Program-made: the position numbers and the translations under genes
Part shown: piece after piece, positions 52,315-62,300 of the stretch
How the letters are laid out: each line of letters begins with the position of its first letter
How positions within the stretch are numbered: the stretch's first letter is position 1
Origin: Arthrobacter sp. U41
GTDB lineage: Bacteria; Actinomycetota; Actinomycetes; Actinomycetales; Micrococcaceae
Reading direction: 5' to 3'
Assembly (NCBI RefSeq): GCF_007679325.1
Contig: NZ_VEGI01000001.1
Span: 1,178,001-1,242,000, forward strand
Length of the DNA stretch: 64,000 bases
The notes under the pieces: generated by a model
Database searches by the model: none
What the model was told of the DNA's origin: nothing
Seen by the model: the letters and a program-made list of their open reading frames with translations, nothing else

Positions 52315-52428
52315 TTACTTCTGGCCTTTGAAGAGGCGGTACACAACGAAGCCGGCAAACCAGGCCATGGCCAGGCTGGCAACGCCGAGGAGAACAAGGA
52401 AGAAGATTTCAAATGCAAGTACGGACAT
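52315..52428 (-). CDS. Small single-pass membrane protein (37 aa)
   Basis: MSVLAFEIFFLVLLGVASLA continues as one long hydrophobic helix and ends YRLFKGQK, a positive-inside tail. AGGATGG precedes ATG 52428 by 6 nt. It lies 17 nt after the upstream membrane-protein gene and 52 nt before the nitrobindin gene. Function unknown. Confidence 0.65.
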   Translation of the reverse strand: MSVLAFEIFFLVLLGVASLAMAWFAGFVVYRLFKGQK

Positions 52429-52445
52429 GATGCCATCCTAACGCG

Positions 52446-53180
52446 TTAGTAGATGAGTAGTTTGTCTATGAAGTACGCCAGCGAGCCGACGGCGGCGACC
52501 GGACCCAGACCCATTCCGAGGGCCGCCGCAAAGCTTAGCGATTCACCGCGAAGGATCACCAGGCGGCGGAAGCTCACCAGCACGGCGCCCACCACCACTC
52601 CGACGATCACGGCGGGCAGCACGGCGATGTCGGAGAAGACGAGGCCCGCGAGCGGACCGGCCAGCCCGGCACCGATGACACCCAGCGGCGCCACCACCCG
52701 GTCCGGCCAGCGGATCAGTCCTGCCAGCAGGGCGATCGCTGCGCTGATCGCCGCGACCAGGAGCATCTCGCGGACACCGTTAAAGCGGAAGCATGCAATC
52801 CAGCCGGCTCCCAGGCAGGACAACATCACGCCCGCGCAGGACCCCAGCGTGGACTCCAGACGCTGCGCCTGACCCGTTCCTCGGATCAGCTGCATCACAA
52901 AGACGGCCATCACGCCCGCGGCCATGAACGACGGCGTCCAGTCCAGGAATCCCGGGGCGGGGAGGTACGTGGCGGTAATGGCGGAGCCAATCCCGGGCAG
53001 CCCGATCAGGACGGCCAGGGTTTTCCGGGCGGGAATGCCCAGGAAATGCGGCCAGCCGATCCCGACGCCGACGGCGGTGAGCACGCCCACTGCCAGGAGT
53101 GCCTCCGGCGAGGAGTACGACGCACCGACAATCGCGGCGAGTCCGGCCAGGCCAATGACACCGATGGACCAAGACCTCAC
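52446..53180 (-). CDS. Multi-pass integral membrane protein
   Basis: 244 aa with about eight hydrophobic segments and almost no soluble loops (for example LLVAAISAAIALLAGLIRWP and AVIVGVVVGAVLVSFRRLVI). No transporter signature or charged binding residues recognised. GTG 53180 is the start with a weak SD. Conserved-hypothetical type; it is divergent from the glnR-like regulator. Confidence 0.75.
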   Translation of the reverse strand: MRSWSIGVIGLAGLAAIVGASYSSPEALLAVGVLTAVGVGIGWPHFLGIPARKTLAVLIGLPGIGSAITATYLPAPGFLDWTPSFMAAGVMAVFVMQLIRGTGQAQRLESTLGSCAGVMLSCLGAGWIACFRFNGVREMLLVAAISAAIALLAGLIRWPDRVVAPLGVIGAGLAGPLAGLVFSDIAVLPAVIVGVVVGAVLVSFRRLVILRGESLSFAAALGMGLGPVAAVGSLAYFIDKLLIY

Positions 53181-53378
53181 TTCTTACCCGGCATCTGTTT
53201 ATCCGTCATCCGTCTTCCGGTCATCGTCGTACCTTCGCTCACTGCGGACCCCAATTCGACCTGATTGCGTCAGGGGGCTGCGGTCCCCGACGGATCAATC
53301 CTGCCCTATATGACCGATTTGTGTCGCCACAGGACTGGCCGGAGGTGACGGAACCATGGCCGGCAAGGGTCGTTTAGG

Positions 53379-53384
53379 TATACT
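53379..53384 (+). promoter_or_regulatory. Candidate -10 (TATACT) for the glnR-like gene
   Basis: TATACT lies 51 nt before the ATG, in an otherwise GC-rich stretch. The -35 position (ATGGCC, 17 nt upstream) is poor, consistent with an activator-dependent or weak promoter. Confidence 0.35.
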
Positions 53385-53435
53385 CGGACTCAGCTACAGA
53401 CGCCCAAAGATGCGCGGACACCCCTTGGAGGAAAC

Positions 53436-54134
53436 ATGTCGCACATCCTGCTACTGACGAACAGCACCGGCTCATCGGTGGACGTCCTGCCTGCTCTGGA
53501 ATTGTTGAACCACCGGGTCCACATTCTCCCCGCGGAACCGACCGCGCTGCTGGAGACCGACCCCTGCGACATCGTCCTGCTGGACGCCCGCAAAGACCTC
53601 GTCGGCGCACGCTCCCTGACCCAGCTGCTCAAGGCCACCGGCCTGAGCGCCCCGCTGATGCTCATCCTGACCGAAGGCGGCATGGCCGCCGTTTCCTCGG
53701 CATGGGCCGTGGACGACATCCTGCTCGAATCCGCCGGGCCGGCCGAGGTGGAGGCCCGCATCCGCCTGGGCGTCGCCCGGGCCGTGCCGGATCAGGACGA
53801 TGCCCCGACCGAAATCCGCGCCGCCGGCGTTGTCATCGACGAAGCCAGCTACACCGCCCGGGTCAATGGCTCGCCGCTGAACCTGACCTTCAAGGAATTT
53901 GAACTGCTTAAGTACCTGGCGCAGCACCCCGGCCGGGTGTTCACCCGCCAGCAACTGCTGACCGAGGTCTGGGGCTATGACTACTACGGCGGCACCCGCA
54001 CCGTGGACGTCCACGTCCGGCGGCTGCGGGCCAAACTCGGCGCCGACCACGAGAACCTGATCAGCACGGTCCGCAACGTCGGCTACCGCCTGACCCTGGT
54101 CCGGCATCCGGAAGAAGAACTCACCGAGGCCTAG
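53436..54134 (+). CDS. glnR: GlnR-type OmpR-family orphan response regulator
   Basis: 232 aa. Strongly resembles actinobacterial GlnR, the global nitrogen regulator: N-terminal [29 protein letters not shown] and the winged helix ([20 protein letters not shown], then [16 protein letters not shown]). Asp50 in [11 protein letters not shown] is kept, but the acidic pair and switch Lys of ordinary receivers are absent, as known for GlnR. No kinase gene is adjacent. SD GGAGGAAAC precedes ATG 53436. MshD lies downstream, the same linkage as in mycobacteria. Specific target genes cannot be read here. Confidence 0.9.
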   Translation: MSHILLLTNSTGSSVDVLPALELLNHRVHILPAEPTALLETDPCDIVLLDARKDLVGARSLTQLLKATGLSAPLMLILTEGGMAAVSSAWAVDDILLESAGPAEVEARIRLGVARAVPDQDDAPTEIRAAGVVIDEASYTARVNGSPLNLTFKEFELLKYLAQHPGRVFTRQQLLTEVWGYDYYGGTRTVDVHVRRLRAKLGADHENLISTVRNVGYRLTLVRHPEEELTEA

Positions 54135-54179
54135 ACGCGGGCGCGTCACAGAGCTGCCATGCAACAGGGCTGACATGCA

Positions 54180-54209
54180 GAAAGCCCCGGACTTGGGTCC
54201 GCGGCTTTC
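54180..54209 (+). terminator. Terminator-like hairpin after the glnR-like gene
   Basis: Arms GAAAGCC (54180-54186) and GGCTTTC (54203-54209) with inner CGGAC/GTCCG, followed by GCTGTTCTTC. It lies 46 nt past the stop. Confidence 0.65.
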
Positions 54210-54402
54210 GCTGTTCTTCAGTGGAGGACATACGGGTCGAACGTATCGAGGCCACCCCAGTGGTGGATCCCCCTCGCATCCGGGCTGACGGTTCGGGAAC
54301 CAAGGTTCCGCGCCGAACAACCGGACGAGAAAAGACTATACGTAACTGGACCGGAAAGTTCAAAACCGGCCCGGGACCGGCGGCAGCGTATAGCCTTACA
54401 CC

Positions 54403-55380
54403 ATGAGTCCTGCGCACCCTGAGAACTGGCCCGTGCTCGCCGCCAAAGGAGCTGCGGATCCGCAGCTCCTGAAGGACGTGAAGGCCCTCGCCGCCGCCGC
54501 GGAGGAGTCCGATGGCAACCCGCCCCTCTCCGAACAGACACTCGTGACGCTGCGCGCCTCGGACGCCGACGCCGGTGCCCACACGGTGCTCACGCTCGCC
54601 CTATACAGCCCCGACGAGAAATCCGACCCGGCAACGGCGCAGGACCTGGCCGGGGTCGCCGTCGTCATCGAGGAACCGGACGGCACGGGCGTGCTGGAAA
54701 TCGCCGTCCATCCCAGTTACCGCAACCAGGGCGTGGCGGACCGGCTGGTGGGCGAGCTCAAGAAGACCCGCGGCTTCACGGGCCTCAAGGCCTGGTCCCA
54801 CGGCAACCACGAGGCCGCAGCCGAGCTCGCCGCGCGCTACGGCTACGGCCCCGTCCGCGAGCTGTGGAAGATGCGGCTCACCAGCGCGACGGCGGAACTG
54901 CCGGACGTCCCGCTGCCGGAGGGGGCGACCTTGCGCGCCTTCGTGCCCGGCCGGGACGAGGATGCGTGGCTCGCCGCGAACCGGGCCGCCTTTTCGCACC
55001 ATGCGGAGCAGGGGAACATGACGCGTGCCGACCTGGATGCCAGGATGGCCGAACCGTGGTTCGATCCTGCCGGGTTCCTGCTGGCCGTCGACTCCGCGGA
55101 CCGGATCCTCGGCTTCCATTGGACGAAGGTGCACCCCCGGCACGGCGACCACCCGGCGATCGGCGAGGTGTACGTGGTGGGGGTGACCCCCGCTGCCCAG
55201 GGCACCGGGCTGGGGAAGGCCCTGACGGTCGCCGGCATCCGGCACCTCCAGCACAAGGGCCTGCACGCCGTGATGCTCTACGTCGACGCGGACAACATTC
55301 CGGCCGTTTCGCTGTACCGGCGGCTGGGCTTCACCCGCTGGGACGTCGACGTCATGTATGCCCCATTGGAAGGGCGTTAA
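54403..55380 (+). CDS. mshD: Mycothiol synthase
   Basis: 325 aa. Transfers acetyl from acetyl-CoA to Cys-GlcN-Ins, the last step of mycothiol synthesis. Two GNAT domains: VHPSYRNQGVADRLVGELK and TPAAQGTGLGKALTVAGIRH. The middle NRAAFSHHAEQGNMTRADLD and EPWFDPAGFLLAVD are MshD-specific. No SD precedes ATG 54403; TAGCCT 6 nt upstream suggests a leaderless transcript (tentative). Confidence 0.95.
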   Translation: MSPAHPENWPVLAAKGAADPQLLKDVKALAAAAEESDGNPPLSEQTLVTLRASDADAGAHTVLTLALYSPDEKSDPATAQDLAGVAVVIEEPDGTGVLEIAVHPSYRNQGVADRLVGELKKTRGFTGLKAWSHGNHEAAAELAARYGYGPVRELWKMRLTSATAELPDVPLPEGATLRAFVPGRDEDAWLAANRAAFSHHAEQGNMTRADLDARMAEPWFDPAGFLLAVDSADRILGFHWTKVHPRHGDHPAIGEVYVVGVTPAAQGTGLGKALTVAGIRHLQHKGLHAVMLYVDADNIPAVSLYRRLGFTRWDVDVMYAPLEGR

Positions 55381-55494
55381 TCCAATCGGCAGACATCTGG
55401 TTGCCCCCGCGGGAAATCTGCGCCCTCCGACAGCCGTGCGCCGTCTGAATGCTTGTAAGGTTGAAGCTAAATCGCGCCAGCATTAGGAGAGACC

Positions 55495-57759
55495 ATGCAA
55501 CGGGAATCTGCCCGGACCGCCACGTCTGAGGCCACCACGACGGACAAAAAAGTCCGTCCCGCGCGTGCCCAGTTCGGTTCCTCCGAAGTGCCTGCCTCAC
55601 GCGCCACCCAGGACCGGATCGACATTCCGGAATTCGCGCCCAACCTGGAGCCGGAGGGCGACTTCAGCCCGGACCGCTTCCTGGACCGCGAACTGAGCTG
55701 GCTCGCCTTCAACGCGCGGGTGCTGGAACTCGCCGAAGACCCCGACCTGCACTTGCTGGAACGCGTCAGCTTCCTCTCCATCTTCGCCTCCAACCTGGAC
55801 GAGTTCTTTATGGTCCGCGTTGCCGGGCTCAAGCGCCGGATCGCCACTGGCCTGGCCGTCCCCTCCCCTGCCGGGCTCAGCCCGGTGCAGGTCCTCGAGC
55901 AGATCGGCGAGGAGGCCCACCGCCTGCAGCAGCGCCACGCCCGCGTCTACGCCGAGCAGATCCGTCCGGCGCTGGCCTACGAGCACATCCACCTCATGCA
56001 CTGGGAGGAACTCGATTCCCAGGCCAAGGACCAGCTCAGCGCCATGTTCGCCGAGAAGGTCTTCCCCATCCTGACCCCGCTGGCCGTGGACCCGGCCCAC
56101 CCCTTCCCCTACATTTCGGGGCTCTCACTGAACCTCGCCGTCGTGGTCCGCAACCCGGTCAGCGACAAGGAACTTTTCGCCCGCCTCAAGGTGCCGGACC
56201 AGCTCCCCCGGCTGATCTCCATTGACGGCCCGCGCGCCGGGTCGGTGCCCGGCCGGGTGGCGCGCTTCATCGCCCTTGAGGAAGTCATCGCCGTCCACCT
56301 GGACCAGCTCTTCGCCGGGATGGAGGTGTTGGAGCACCACACCTTCCGCGTCACCCGCAATGAAGACGTTGAGGTCGAAGAGGACGACGCCGAGAACCTG
56401 CTGCAGGCCCTCGAGAAGGAACTGCTGCGCCGCCGCTTCGGCCCGCCGGTCCGGCTCGAAGTCACGACGGACATCAACCCGAACATCCGGGCGCTGCTGA
56501 TCCGCGAGCTCGGCGTAGAGGAATCCGAGGTCTACTCGGTCCCCGCCCCGCTGGACCTCCGCGGACTCTCGGTCATCGCAGGAATCGACCGGTCGGACCT
56601 GCATTACCCCAAGCATGTCCCGCACACCTCCCGCCACCTCAACGAATCGGAAACGTCCAAAGCGGCAAACGTCTTTGCGGCCATGCGGCGGCGGGACATC
56701 CTGCTGCACCACCCCTACGATTCGTTCTCCACCTCGGTGCAGGCGTTCCTGGAGCAGGCGGCCTCGGACCCGAAAGTCCAGGCCATCAAGCAGACCCTGT
56801 ACCGCACCTCGGGCGACTCACCGATCGTCGACGCCCTGATCGACGCCGCAGAAGCCGGCAAGCAGGTCCTGGCCCTCGTCGAGATCAAGGCCCGGTTCGA
56901 CGAGCAGGCCAACATCTCCTGGGCCCGGAAGCTGGAGCAGGCAGGCGTCCACGTTGTCTACGGCATCGTGGGCCTCAAGACCCACTGCAAGCTCTCCCTT
57001 GTGGTGCGCCAGGAAGTGGACGGCCTCCGCCGCTATTGCCACATCGGCACCGGCAACTACCACCCGCGCACGGCCCGCTACTACGAGGACCTGGGCCTCC
57101 TCACGGCAAATGAGCAGGTGGGCGAGGACCTCTCCCGGCTCTTCAACCAGCTCTCCGGCTACGCTCCGAAGTCGACCTTCAAGCGGCTCTTGGTGGCCCC
57201 CCGATCGGTCCGCTCCGGACTCATCGACCGGATCGAAACCGAAATCCGGAACGCCCGGGCCGGCCTCGCCGCCCGGGTCCAGATCAAGGTCAACTCGATG
57301 GTGGATGAAGCCATCATCGATTCCCTGTACCGGGCATCCCAGGCCGGTGTTCCCGTGGACATCATCGTCCGCGGCATCTGCTCCCTGCGTCCAGGCGTGC
57401 CCGGCCTCAGCGAGAACATCACCGTCCGTTCCGTGCTGGGCCGCTTCCTGGAGCACTCGCGCGTCTTCGCCTTCGCCAACGGCGGGGACCCCGTGGTCTA
57501 CATCGGTTCGGCGGACATGATGCACCGCAACCTTGACCGCCGCGTGGAGGCCCTCGTCCAGCTCACCAGCGGGGACGATACGAGCTACGTCATGGACCTG
57601 CTCCGCCGCTACATGGATCCGGGCACCGCCAGCTGGCACCTGGACAACTCCGGGGAATGGACCCGCCACCACCTCTCCGACGACGGGCAGGGCCTCGCGG
57701 ACATCCAGTCCTGGCTGCTCAACTCCCGTTCGCGGCAGCGCTCGTCCGGGCTGCGGTAG
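55495..57759 (+). CDS. ppk: Polyphosphate kinase 1
   Basis: 754 aa. Reversibly polymerises the ATP gamma-phosphate into polyphosphate. [17 protein letters not shown] opens the N domain; [20 protein letters not shown] and [11 protein letters not shown] lie in the catalytic core; the two histidines of the active site fall in LKTHCKLSL (His497) and [10 protein letters not shown] (His677). About 60 polar N-terminal residues precede the core. SD AGGAGA is 5 nt before ATG 55495. MutT1 follows after 11 nt. Confidence 0.97.
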   Translation: MQRESARTATSEATTTDKKVRPARAQFGSSEVPASRATQDRIDIPEFAPNLEPEGDFSPDRFLDRELSWLAFNARVLELAEDPDLHLLERVSFLSIFASNLDEFFMVRVAGLKRRIATGLAVPSPAGLSPVQVLEQIGEEAHRLQQRHARVYAEQIRPALAYEHIHLMHWEELDSQAKDQLSAMFAEKVFPILTPLAVDPAHPFPYISGLSLNLAVVVRNPVSDKELFARLKVPDQLPRLISIDGPRAGSVPGRVARFIALEEVIAVHLDQLFAGMEVLEHHTFRVTRNEDVEVEEDDAENLLQALEKELLRRRFGPPVRLEVTTDINPNIRALLIRELGVEESEVYSVPAPLDLRGLSVIAGIDRSDLHYPKHVPHTSRHLNESETSKAANVFAAMRRRDILLHHPYDSFSTSVQAFLEQAASDPKVQAIKQTLYRTSGDSPIVDALIDAAEAGKQVLALVEIKARFDEQANISWARKLEQAGVHVVYGIVGLKTHCKLSLVVRQEVDGLRRYCHIGTGNYHPRTARYYEDLGLLTANEQVGEDLSRLFNQLSGYAPKSTFKRLLVAPRSVRSGLIDRIETEIRNARAGLAARVQIKVNSMVDEAIIDSLYRASQAGVPVDIIVRGICSLRPGVPGLSENITVRSVLGRFLEHSRVFAFANGGDPVVYIGSADMMHRNLDRRVEALVQLTSGDDTSYVMDLLRRYMDPGTASWHLDNSGEWTRHHLSDDGQGLADIQSWLLNSRSRQRSSGLR

Positions 57760-57770
57760 GGGCTCTGGCA

Positions 57771-58745
57771 TTGAGTAGCGATGCACTGGTGGCCGACCAG
57801 TCAGACCATCCCGGCGAGGAAATTGCGGTGGTGGCTGCGGGTGCCGTTCCTTGGCGCGTCACGCCGGGCGGCAAGGACCTTGAGGTCCTCCTGATCCACC
57901 GTCCGCGGTATGACGACTGGTCCTGGCCCAAGGGCAAGATCGACCCCGGCGAGACGCTGCCCGAGTGTGCCGCGCGCGAGGTCGACGAGGAAATCGGGTT
58001 GAAAGCCCCGCTGGGCATCCCGCTGCCCTCCATCCACTACCACGTTCCCGCCGGGCTGAAGGTGGTCCATTACTGGGCGGTCGACGTCGACGGGGCGGCG
58101 CTGCTGCCGGACGGCAAGGAAGTGGACAGCGTCATGTGGTGCTCACCGGAGAAAGCGGCCCGGCTGCTGAGCAACCCCAGCGATGTGGGCCCGCTGGAGC
58201 ATTTGGCGTCGGCCCATGCCCGCGGCGAACTGAAAACGTGGCCGCTCGTGATCGTGCGCCACGCGAAAGCCAAGCCGCGCTCGTCATGGTCCAAGGCCGA
58301 AGGGGACCGGCCCCTGGCCGCCACCGGCCTGCGGCAGGCGCAGGCGGTGGGGCGGCTGTTGCAGGCGTGGAAGCCCATGCGCGTTGTGTCCAGCCCCTGG
58401 CTGAGGTGTGTGGCCACCATCGCCCCGTACGCCAAGGCGACCGATGCGAAAGTGAAGCTGAACGAAGCCCTCACCGAGCACCGGCACGGCCGCCATCCGC
58501 ACAAGACGGCCGCCGCCGTCGAAGGCCTTTTCGACAAGCAGCGGGCCGTGGCGCTGTGCACGCACCGCCCTGCCCTGCCCACCGTGTTCGCGCAGCTCGC
58601 AAAGCACATGGGCTCACGGTTGCGGGGCCTCCTGCCGGACTCCGATCCGTTCCTTGCTCCCGGCGAAATCGTGGTGTGCCACGTGGCGCACCACAGCAAG
58701 GACAAAGTGGTTGCGGTGGAGCGGTTCCGGCCCTTCGACGACTAA
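57771..58745 (+). CDS. mutT1: MutT1-type Nudix hydrolase with histidine-phosphatase domain
   Basis: 324 aa. N-terminal Nudix domain with a perfect box (GKIDPGE...REVDEEIGL) and a C-terminal histidine-phosphatase domain starting LVIVRHAKAKPRSSW. Mycobacterial MutT1 hydrolyses 8-oxo-dGTP/8-oxo-GTP and diadenosine polyphosphates, cleaning the nucleotide pool. TTG 57771 is chosen (TAGGGGC upstream); GTG 57789 is an alternative. Coupled to ppk, as in mycobacteria. Confidence 0.92.
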   Translation: MSSDALVADQSDHPGEEIAVVAAGAVPWRVTPGGKDLEVLLIHRPRYDDWSWPKGKIDPGETLPECAAREVDEEIGLKAPLGIPLPSIHYHVPAGLKVVHYWAVDVDGAALLPDGKEVDSVMWCSPEKAARLLSNPSDVGPLEHLASAHARGELKTWPLVIVRHAKAKPRSSWSKAEGDRPLAATGLRQAQAVGRLLQAWKPMRVVSSPWLRCVATIAPYAKATDAKVKLNEALTEHRHGRHPHKTAAAVEGLFDKQRAVALCTHRPALPTVFAQLAKHMGSRLRGLLPDSDPFLAPGEIVVCHVAHHSKDKVVAVERFRPFDD

Positions 58746-58750
58746 GGTCC

Positions 58751-58779
58751 TTGACCCTCCATTGCCCCGGCCGTAGTTT
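58751..58779 (+). promoter_or_regulatory. Promoter of the YtrA-type operon
   Basis: TTGACC (58751-58756), a 17-nt spacer and TAGTTT (58774-58779), with a predicted start near 58786. It begins 6 nt after the mutT1 stop and is immediately followed by a perfect inverted repeat covering the start site. Confidence 0.65.
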
Positions 58780-58798
58780 GTATCAAACACTTGATACA
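58779..58798. promoter_or_regulatory. Perfect 20-bp operator (TGTATCAA-ACAC-TTGATACA)
   Basis: Eight-bp arms are exact complements around a 4-bp spacer, overlapping the predicted transcription start and lying 27 bp before the membrane-protein ATG. The downstream operon encodes a GntR/YtrA-type regulator, the obvious candidate ligand, giving autorepression. Confidence 0.7.
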
Positions 58799-58824
58799 TT
58801 GCCGCAGAATCTTTGGGGGATTTT

Positions 58825-60474
58825 ATGCCGGTCCAGTCCGACCTGCCGCCGTTGCTGTTGCTGGGTCCGCTCCTCGCCGCCGTCGTTGTCTACCTGGTGT
58901 TGCGCTGGGTGATCTGGGCGCCGCACACGGGGACGTCTCCGGCGTCGGTGTCGGAGCACGCGCTGTGGGTGGGCGTCATCGGCTGGCTGGCGAGCTCCCT
59001 CCAGGGGGCGGTGAACGTGGGCATCATTCCGGCCAACCCTTCCACCGGCGCTGCCCTGACCACCGCCGGGACCATCCTGCCGGCGCTCATGTGGCCGGCC
59101 CTGGGCTGCCTGACGGTGCACGCCCTCGGCCAGATCAGTTACCCGGGCCCCCGGCGGATGCGGCGGCGCGCCGTCCTGTCCGTCCGGCGGATCCGCGATT
59201 TCCTGCCCCGCAGGCTGGGGTTGACCACGGCCGCCATCTTTGGCACCGCCGCCGCAGGTATCGCCGCGACTGCCACCCTCCCGGGCTTCGCAGCCGTGGC
59301 GCCCACCCAGGTCAGCGACGGCCAATCCACCTACTACAACGGCGGCGGCGACGGACGCATCCCCGGGCCGGAAGTGGCCGGCTGGCTCGGCGGCGCCCTG
59401 CTGGTGCTGGCCGGCGGGACGTGGCTGGTGCTGTGGCTGATCGCGAGCCGCCGCCAGCTGGAGACCCTCGACGCGGCGGACAACGCCGTCCTGCGGACCA
59501 TCGCGATGAACCGGCTGCTTCGAACGGTCTCCACCGTGGCTGCCGGGTTGGCGGCCATCGCGGGGAACTTCGCGGCGCGGCCCGATCCCGCCCAGGGAAT
59601 GACATCGTGGGCGAATCCGGCCGGCCTGGCGTCCACTGTGGTCCTCCTCGTGATGTGGTGGTGGCGGCCGCCGCGGCTCGCAGCCGCCGGACTGGGTGTC
59701 CGGAACCGCCCGGAACCAGGGACCGCCGGCGTCCGGCAGCACCCGGCCGCCAGGCTGGTGTCCTCCCTCGGCGCGCTGCTGGGGCTGGCCGCCGCCGTCC
59801 CGCTGCTGGCTGGCGTTTTCCTCAGCCAGGCCCTCGTGACTGTCGCCACGTACGGCTTTGCGGGGTTCGTGGCGTTGATGGCCGCTTCCGTGCTGCTGGT
59901 CATTGCCGCCGGCGAGCTGCTGCTGCAGCACAACTACGGCAGCCCGGACGCGCCGCACAGTTGGCCCCGCCAGCCGGTCAGCCCCGCCTTGCTGACAACC
60001 GCTGTCCTGGCGCTGCTCACCTTCCTCCTGGTCCTGGTTCTCACCGCGGCGGGGCAGGCCCGCCTCGGTGAAGACCCGGACTGGGTGCCCGTCGTGCTCC
60101 TCACCGCCGGAATTTTCGCTGTGTCCCTGCCCGCGGTCGTCACGGCGCGGCGGCGCCGGGGAATTCCCGGCGCCCCCGCCGGCCTGGACGCAGCCCTGCG
60201 CGCCATCACGGTCCACCGTGTGGTGCGGACCCTCGCGGCCACCCTCACCGCCCAGGCTGCCGTCCTGCTGCTGACCCGGAGCAACGCCTGGGCGGAGGTG
60301 CTGGGCCGGTCTGCGTTCGGAGAGACAGACCCCGCCGCGACGTCCTGGTGGCCGGCGATCGCGGCCGGAGCCGTCCTCGGGGTCGCGGCCACCGTCATCG
60401 CTGTCATCCCGGTACGAACCCTCGCCCGGCCGGCCGCGGCTCCTCCCCTGCCGCGGCAGGAAATCTCCGCATGA
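58825..60474 (+). CDS. Polytopic membrane protein of the GntR-linked operon
   Basis: 549 aa with about a dozen hydrophobic segments (for example LLLLGPLLAAVVVYLVLRW, WLGGALLVLAGGTWLVLWL and LLTTAVLALLTFLLVLVLTA). No ATP-binding or known transporter motif is visible. GGGGGA precedes ATG 58825; a TTG 12 nt earlier is less likely. The stop overlaps the GntR start (ATGA). YtrA-type regulators usually control ABC transporters, yet no ATPase gene is here. Confidence 0.85.
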   Translation: MPVQSDLPPLLLLGPLLAAVVVYLVLRWVIWAPHTGTSPASVSEHALWVGVIGWLASSLQGAVNVGIIPANPSTGAALTTAGTILPALMWPALGCLTVHALGQISYPGPRRMRRRAVLSVRRIRDFLPRRLGLTTAAIFGTAAAGIAATATLPGFAAVAPTQVSDGQSTYYNGGGDGRIPGPEVAGWLGGALLVLAGGTWLVLWLIASRRQLETLDAADNAVLRTIAMNRLLRTVSTVAAGLAAIAGNFAARPDPAQGMTSWANPAGLASTVVLLVMWWWRPPRLAAAGLGVRNRPEPGTAGVRQHPAARLVSSLGALLGLAAAVPLLAGVFLSQALVTVATYGFAGFVALMAASVLLVIAAGELLLQHNYGSPDAPHSWPRQPVSPALLTTAVLALLTFLLVLVLTAAGQARLGEDPDWVPVVLLTAGIFAVSLPAVVTARRRRGIPGAPAGLDAALRAITVHRVVRTLAATLTAQAAVLLLTRSNAWAEVLGRSAFGETDPAATSWWPAIAAGAVLGVAATVIAVIPVRTLARPAAAPPLPRQEISA

Positions 60475-60899
60475 CCGCAGGAATCTCCGTGGACCTGGGC
60501 TCGGCCACACCGCCGTACGAACAGATCAGGGCGCAGGTCGCCTCCTTGATCGCCCTCGGAGCACTGGCGCCGGGCACCCGGCTGCCCACAGTCCGGAGCC
60601 TCGCCGCGGACCTCGGCATCGCGGCCGGGACCGTTGCGCGGGCCTACCGGGAACTCGAACAGGCGGGGCTGATCGAGACCAGGCGCCGCAACGGCACGGT
60701 GGTCGCGGGGACGCCGGGGGCCGCGAACCCGCCCGGTGTCCCGGCGCCGGAGAGCATCGCCGGAGCGGTGAGCGCCGCCGTCGACCGCTACATTGCAGAA
60801 GGCAGGAACGCGGGATTCGACGACGCCGCCCTGCTGGCGATCCTGCAGACGAAGCTCAGCCAGCAAGACGGATACGGAGGGGAAGCCAGTTCTCAGTAG
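60471..60899 (+). CDS. GntR-family regulator, YtrA-like subfamily
   Basis: 142 aa. N-terminal winged HTH (PPYEQIRAQVASLIALGALA, then LPTVRSLAADLGIAAGTVAR and YRELEQAGLIETRR, about 13-80) and only ~55 residues after it, too short for an effector domain of the FadR/HutC type but right for YtrA. ATG 60471 overlaps the preceding stop, so it is translated with the membrane protein and probably represses their shared promoter. Confidence 0.92.
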   Translation: MTAGISVDLGSATPPYEQIRAQVASLIALGALAPGTRLPTVRSLAADLGIAAGTVARAYRELEQAGLIETRRRNGTVVAGTPGAANPPGVPAPESIAGAVSAAVDRYIAEGRNAGFDDAALLAILQTKLSQQDGYGGEASSQ

Positions 60900-60908
60900 A
60901 CTGGGACG

Positions 60909-61712
60909 GTGAGCATTCCAACGCCCTATGAAGACCTGCTGCGCGATGTCCTGGAACACGGCACGCACAAATCGGACCGTACCGGGACGGGCACCCTGAG
61001 TGTGTTCGGCCGCCAGATGCGCTTCGATTTGAGCAAGAGTTTCCCCCTGATCACCACCAAACGCGTGCACTTCAAGTCCGTGGCCGTCGAACTGCTGTGG
61101 TTCCTCCGCGGGGACACCAACGTGAAGTGGATGCAGGACCAGGGCGTCACCATCTGGAACGAATGGGCCGACGCCGACGGCGAACTCGGCCCGGTCTACG
61201 GCGTCCAGTGGCGCTCCTGGCCGACCCCCGACGGCGGCCACATCGACCAGATCGCCGAACTCATCGAGAACCTCAAGACCAACCCGGATTCCCGCCGGCA
61301 CATCGTCTCGGCCTGGAACGTCGCCGAGCTCAAGGACATGGCCCTGCCGCCCTGCCACGCCTTCTTCCAGTTCTACGTGGCCGACGGCAAGCTCTCCTGC
61401 CAGCTTTACCAGCGCTCCGCCGACACCTTCCTGGGCGTGCCGTTCAACATCGCCTCCTATGCCCTGCTGACCTGCATGATTGCCCAGCAGACCGGCCTGG
61501 AACCCGGAGAATTCGTCTGGACCGGCGGCGACGTCCACATTTACGACAACCACATGGACCAGGTCCTCAAACAGCTCACGCGCACGCCCTACGAGTACCC
61601 GCAGCTCAAGATCACCCGCAAGCCGGACTCCATCTTCGACTACACCCTCGATGACTTCGAGGTGGTCGGATACCAGCACCACCCGACGATTAAGGCCCCG
61701 ATAGCCGTATGA
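60909..61712 (+). CDS. thyA: Thymidylate synthase (ThyA)
   Basis: 267 aa. Methylates dUMP with methylene-THF, giving dTMP and DHF. Cys149 in [10 protein letters not shown] is the nucleophile; [20 protein letters not shown] binds dUMP and folate. GTG 60909, 9 nt after the GntR stop. Overlaps dfrA by 4 bp, the natural pair because the DHF made must be reduced. Confidence 0.98.
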   Translation: MSIPTPYEDLLRDVLEHGTHKSDRTGTGTLSVFGRQMRFDLSKSFPLITTKRVHFKSVAVELLWFLRGDTNVKWMQDQGVTIWNEWADADGELGPVYGVQWRSWPTPDGGHIDQIAELIENLKTNPDSRRHIVSAWNVAELKDMALPPCHAFFQFYVADGKLSCQLYQRSADTFLGVPFNIASYALLTCMIAQQTGLEPGEFVWTGGDVHIYDNHMDQVLKQLTRTPYEYPQLKITRKPDSIFDYTLDDFEVVGYQHHPTIKAPIAV

Positions 61713-62296
61713 GCAACGACAAACTGCAGGGCGGACAGCCCGCCCACTTTTCCGACGCGCTGGCCTCCCTCACCGGGCTCGGCGTCGTCTGGGCCCAGAC
61801 CAGCACCGGTGTCATCGGCAAGGACGGCGGCATGCCGTGGCGCCTGCCCGAGGACATGCAGCACTTCACCCGGCTCACCACCGGACACCCGGTGATCATG
61901 GGCCGCAAGACGTGGGAGTCCTTCCCCGACAAGTACCGGCCGCTGCCCGGGCGGACGAACATTGTCATCACCCGCCAGGAAGACTGGGGCGGGACCCCCG
62001 CGGCGGAAGGCGCCATCGCGGTCAAGTCTCTGGACGACGCGCTCCTGGAGTCCCAGTTCGCGCCGGGAAACGACATGGTCTGGATCATCGGCGGCGGCAA
62101 CATCTACGCCCAGTCCATGGACCTGGCCAACGTGGCCGTCATCACCACGATCGACACCACAACCGAAGGCGACACCTTCGCCCCGGAGCTGGGCTACGAC
62201 TGGACCATGGGCGCAAGCCTGCCGGCCGACGGGTGGCAGAGCGCCGAGAACGGCACCCGCTACCGCATCAACGTGTGGCGCCGGACGGAAGGCTAA
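61709..62296 (+). CDS. dfrA: Dihydrofolate reductase
   Basis: 195 aa. Reduces DHF to THF with [25 protein letters not shown] (catalytic Asp in LPED), [12 protein letters not shown] and [13 protein letters not shown] are family hallmarks. About 20 residues precede the fold. ATG 61709 overlaps the thyA stop, so the two are translationally coupled. Confidence 0.97.
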   Translation: MSNDKLQGGQPAHFSDALASLTGLGVVWAQTSTGVIGKDGGMPWRLPEDMQHFTRLTTGHPVIMGRKTWESFPDKYRPLPGRTNIVITRQEDWGGTPAAEGAIAVKSLDDALLESQFAPGNDMVWIIGGGNIYAQSMDLANVAVITTIDTTTEGDTFAPELGYDWTMGASLPADGWQSAENGTRYRINVWRRTEG

Positions 62297-62300
62297 GGAA

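Noticed and set aside
54218..54402. Short minus-strand frame ending WGGLDTFDPYVLH between the glnR-like gene and mshD
   Set aside because: No start codon with an SD gives a sensible product, and the region is mostly terminator and mshD upstream sequence.
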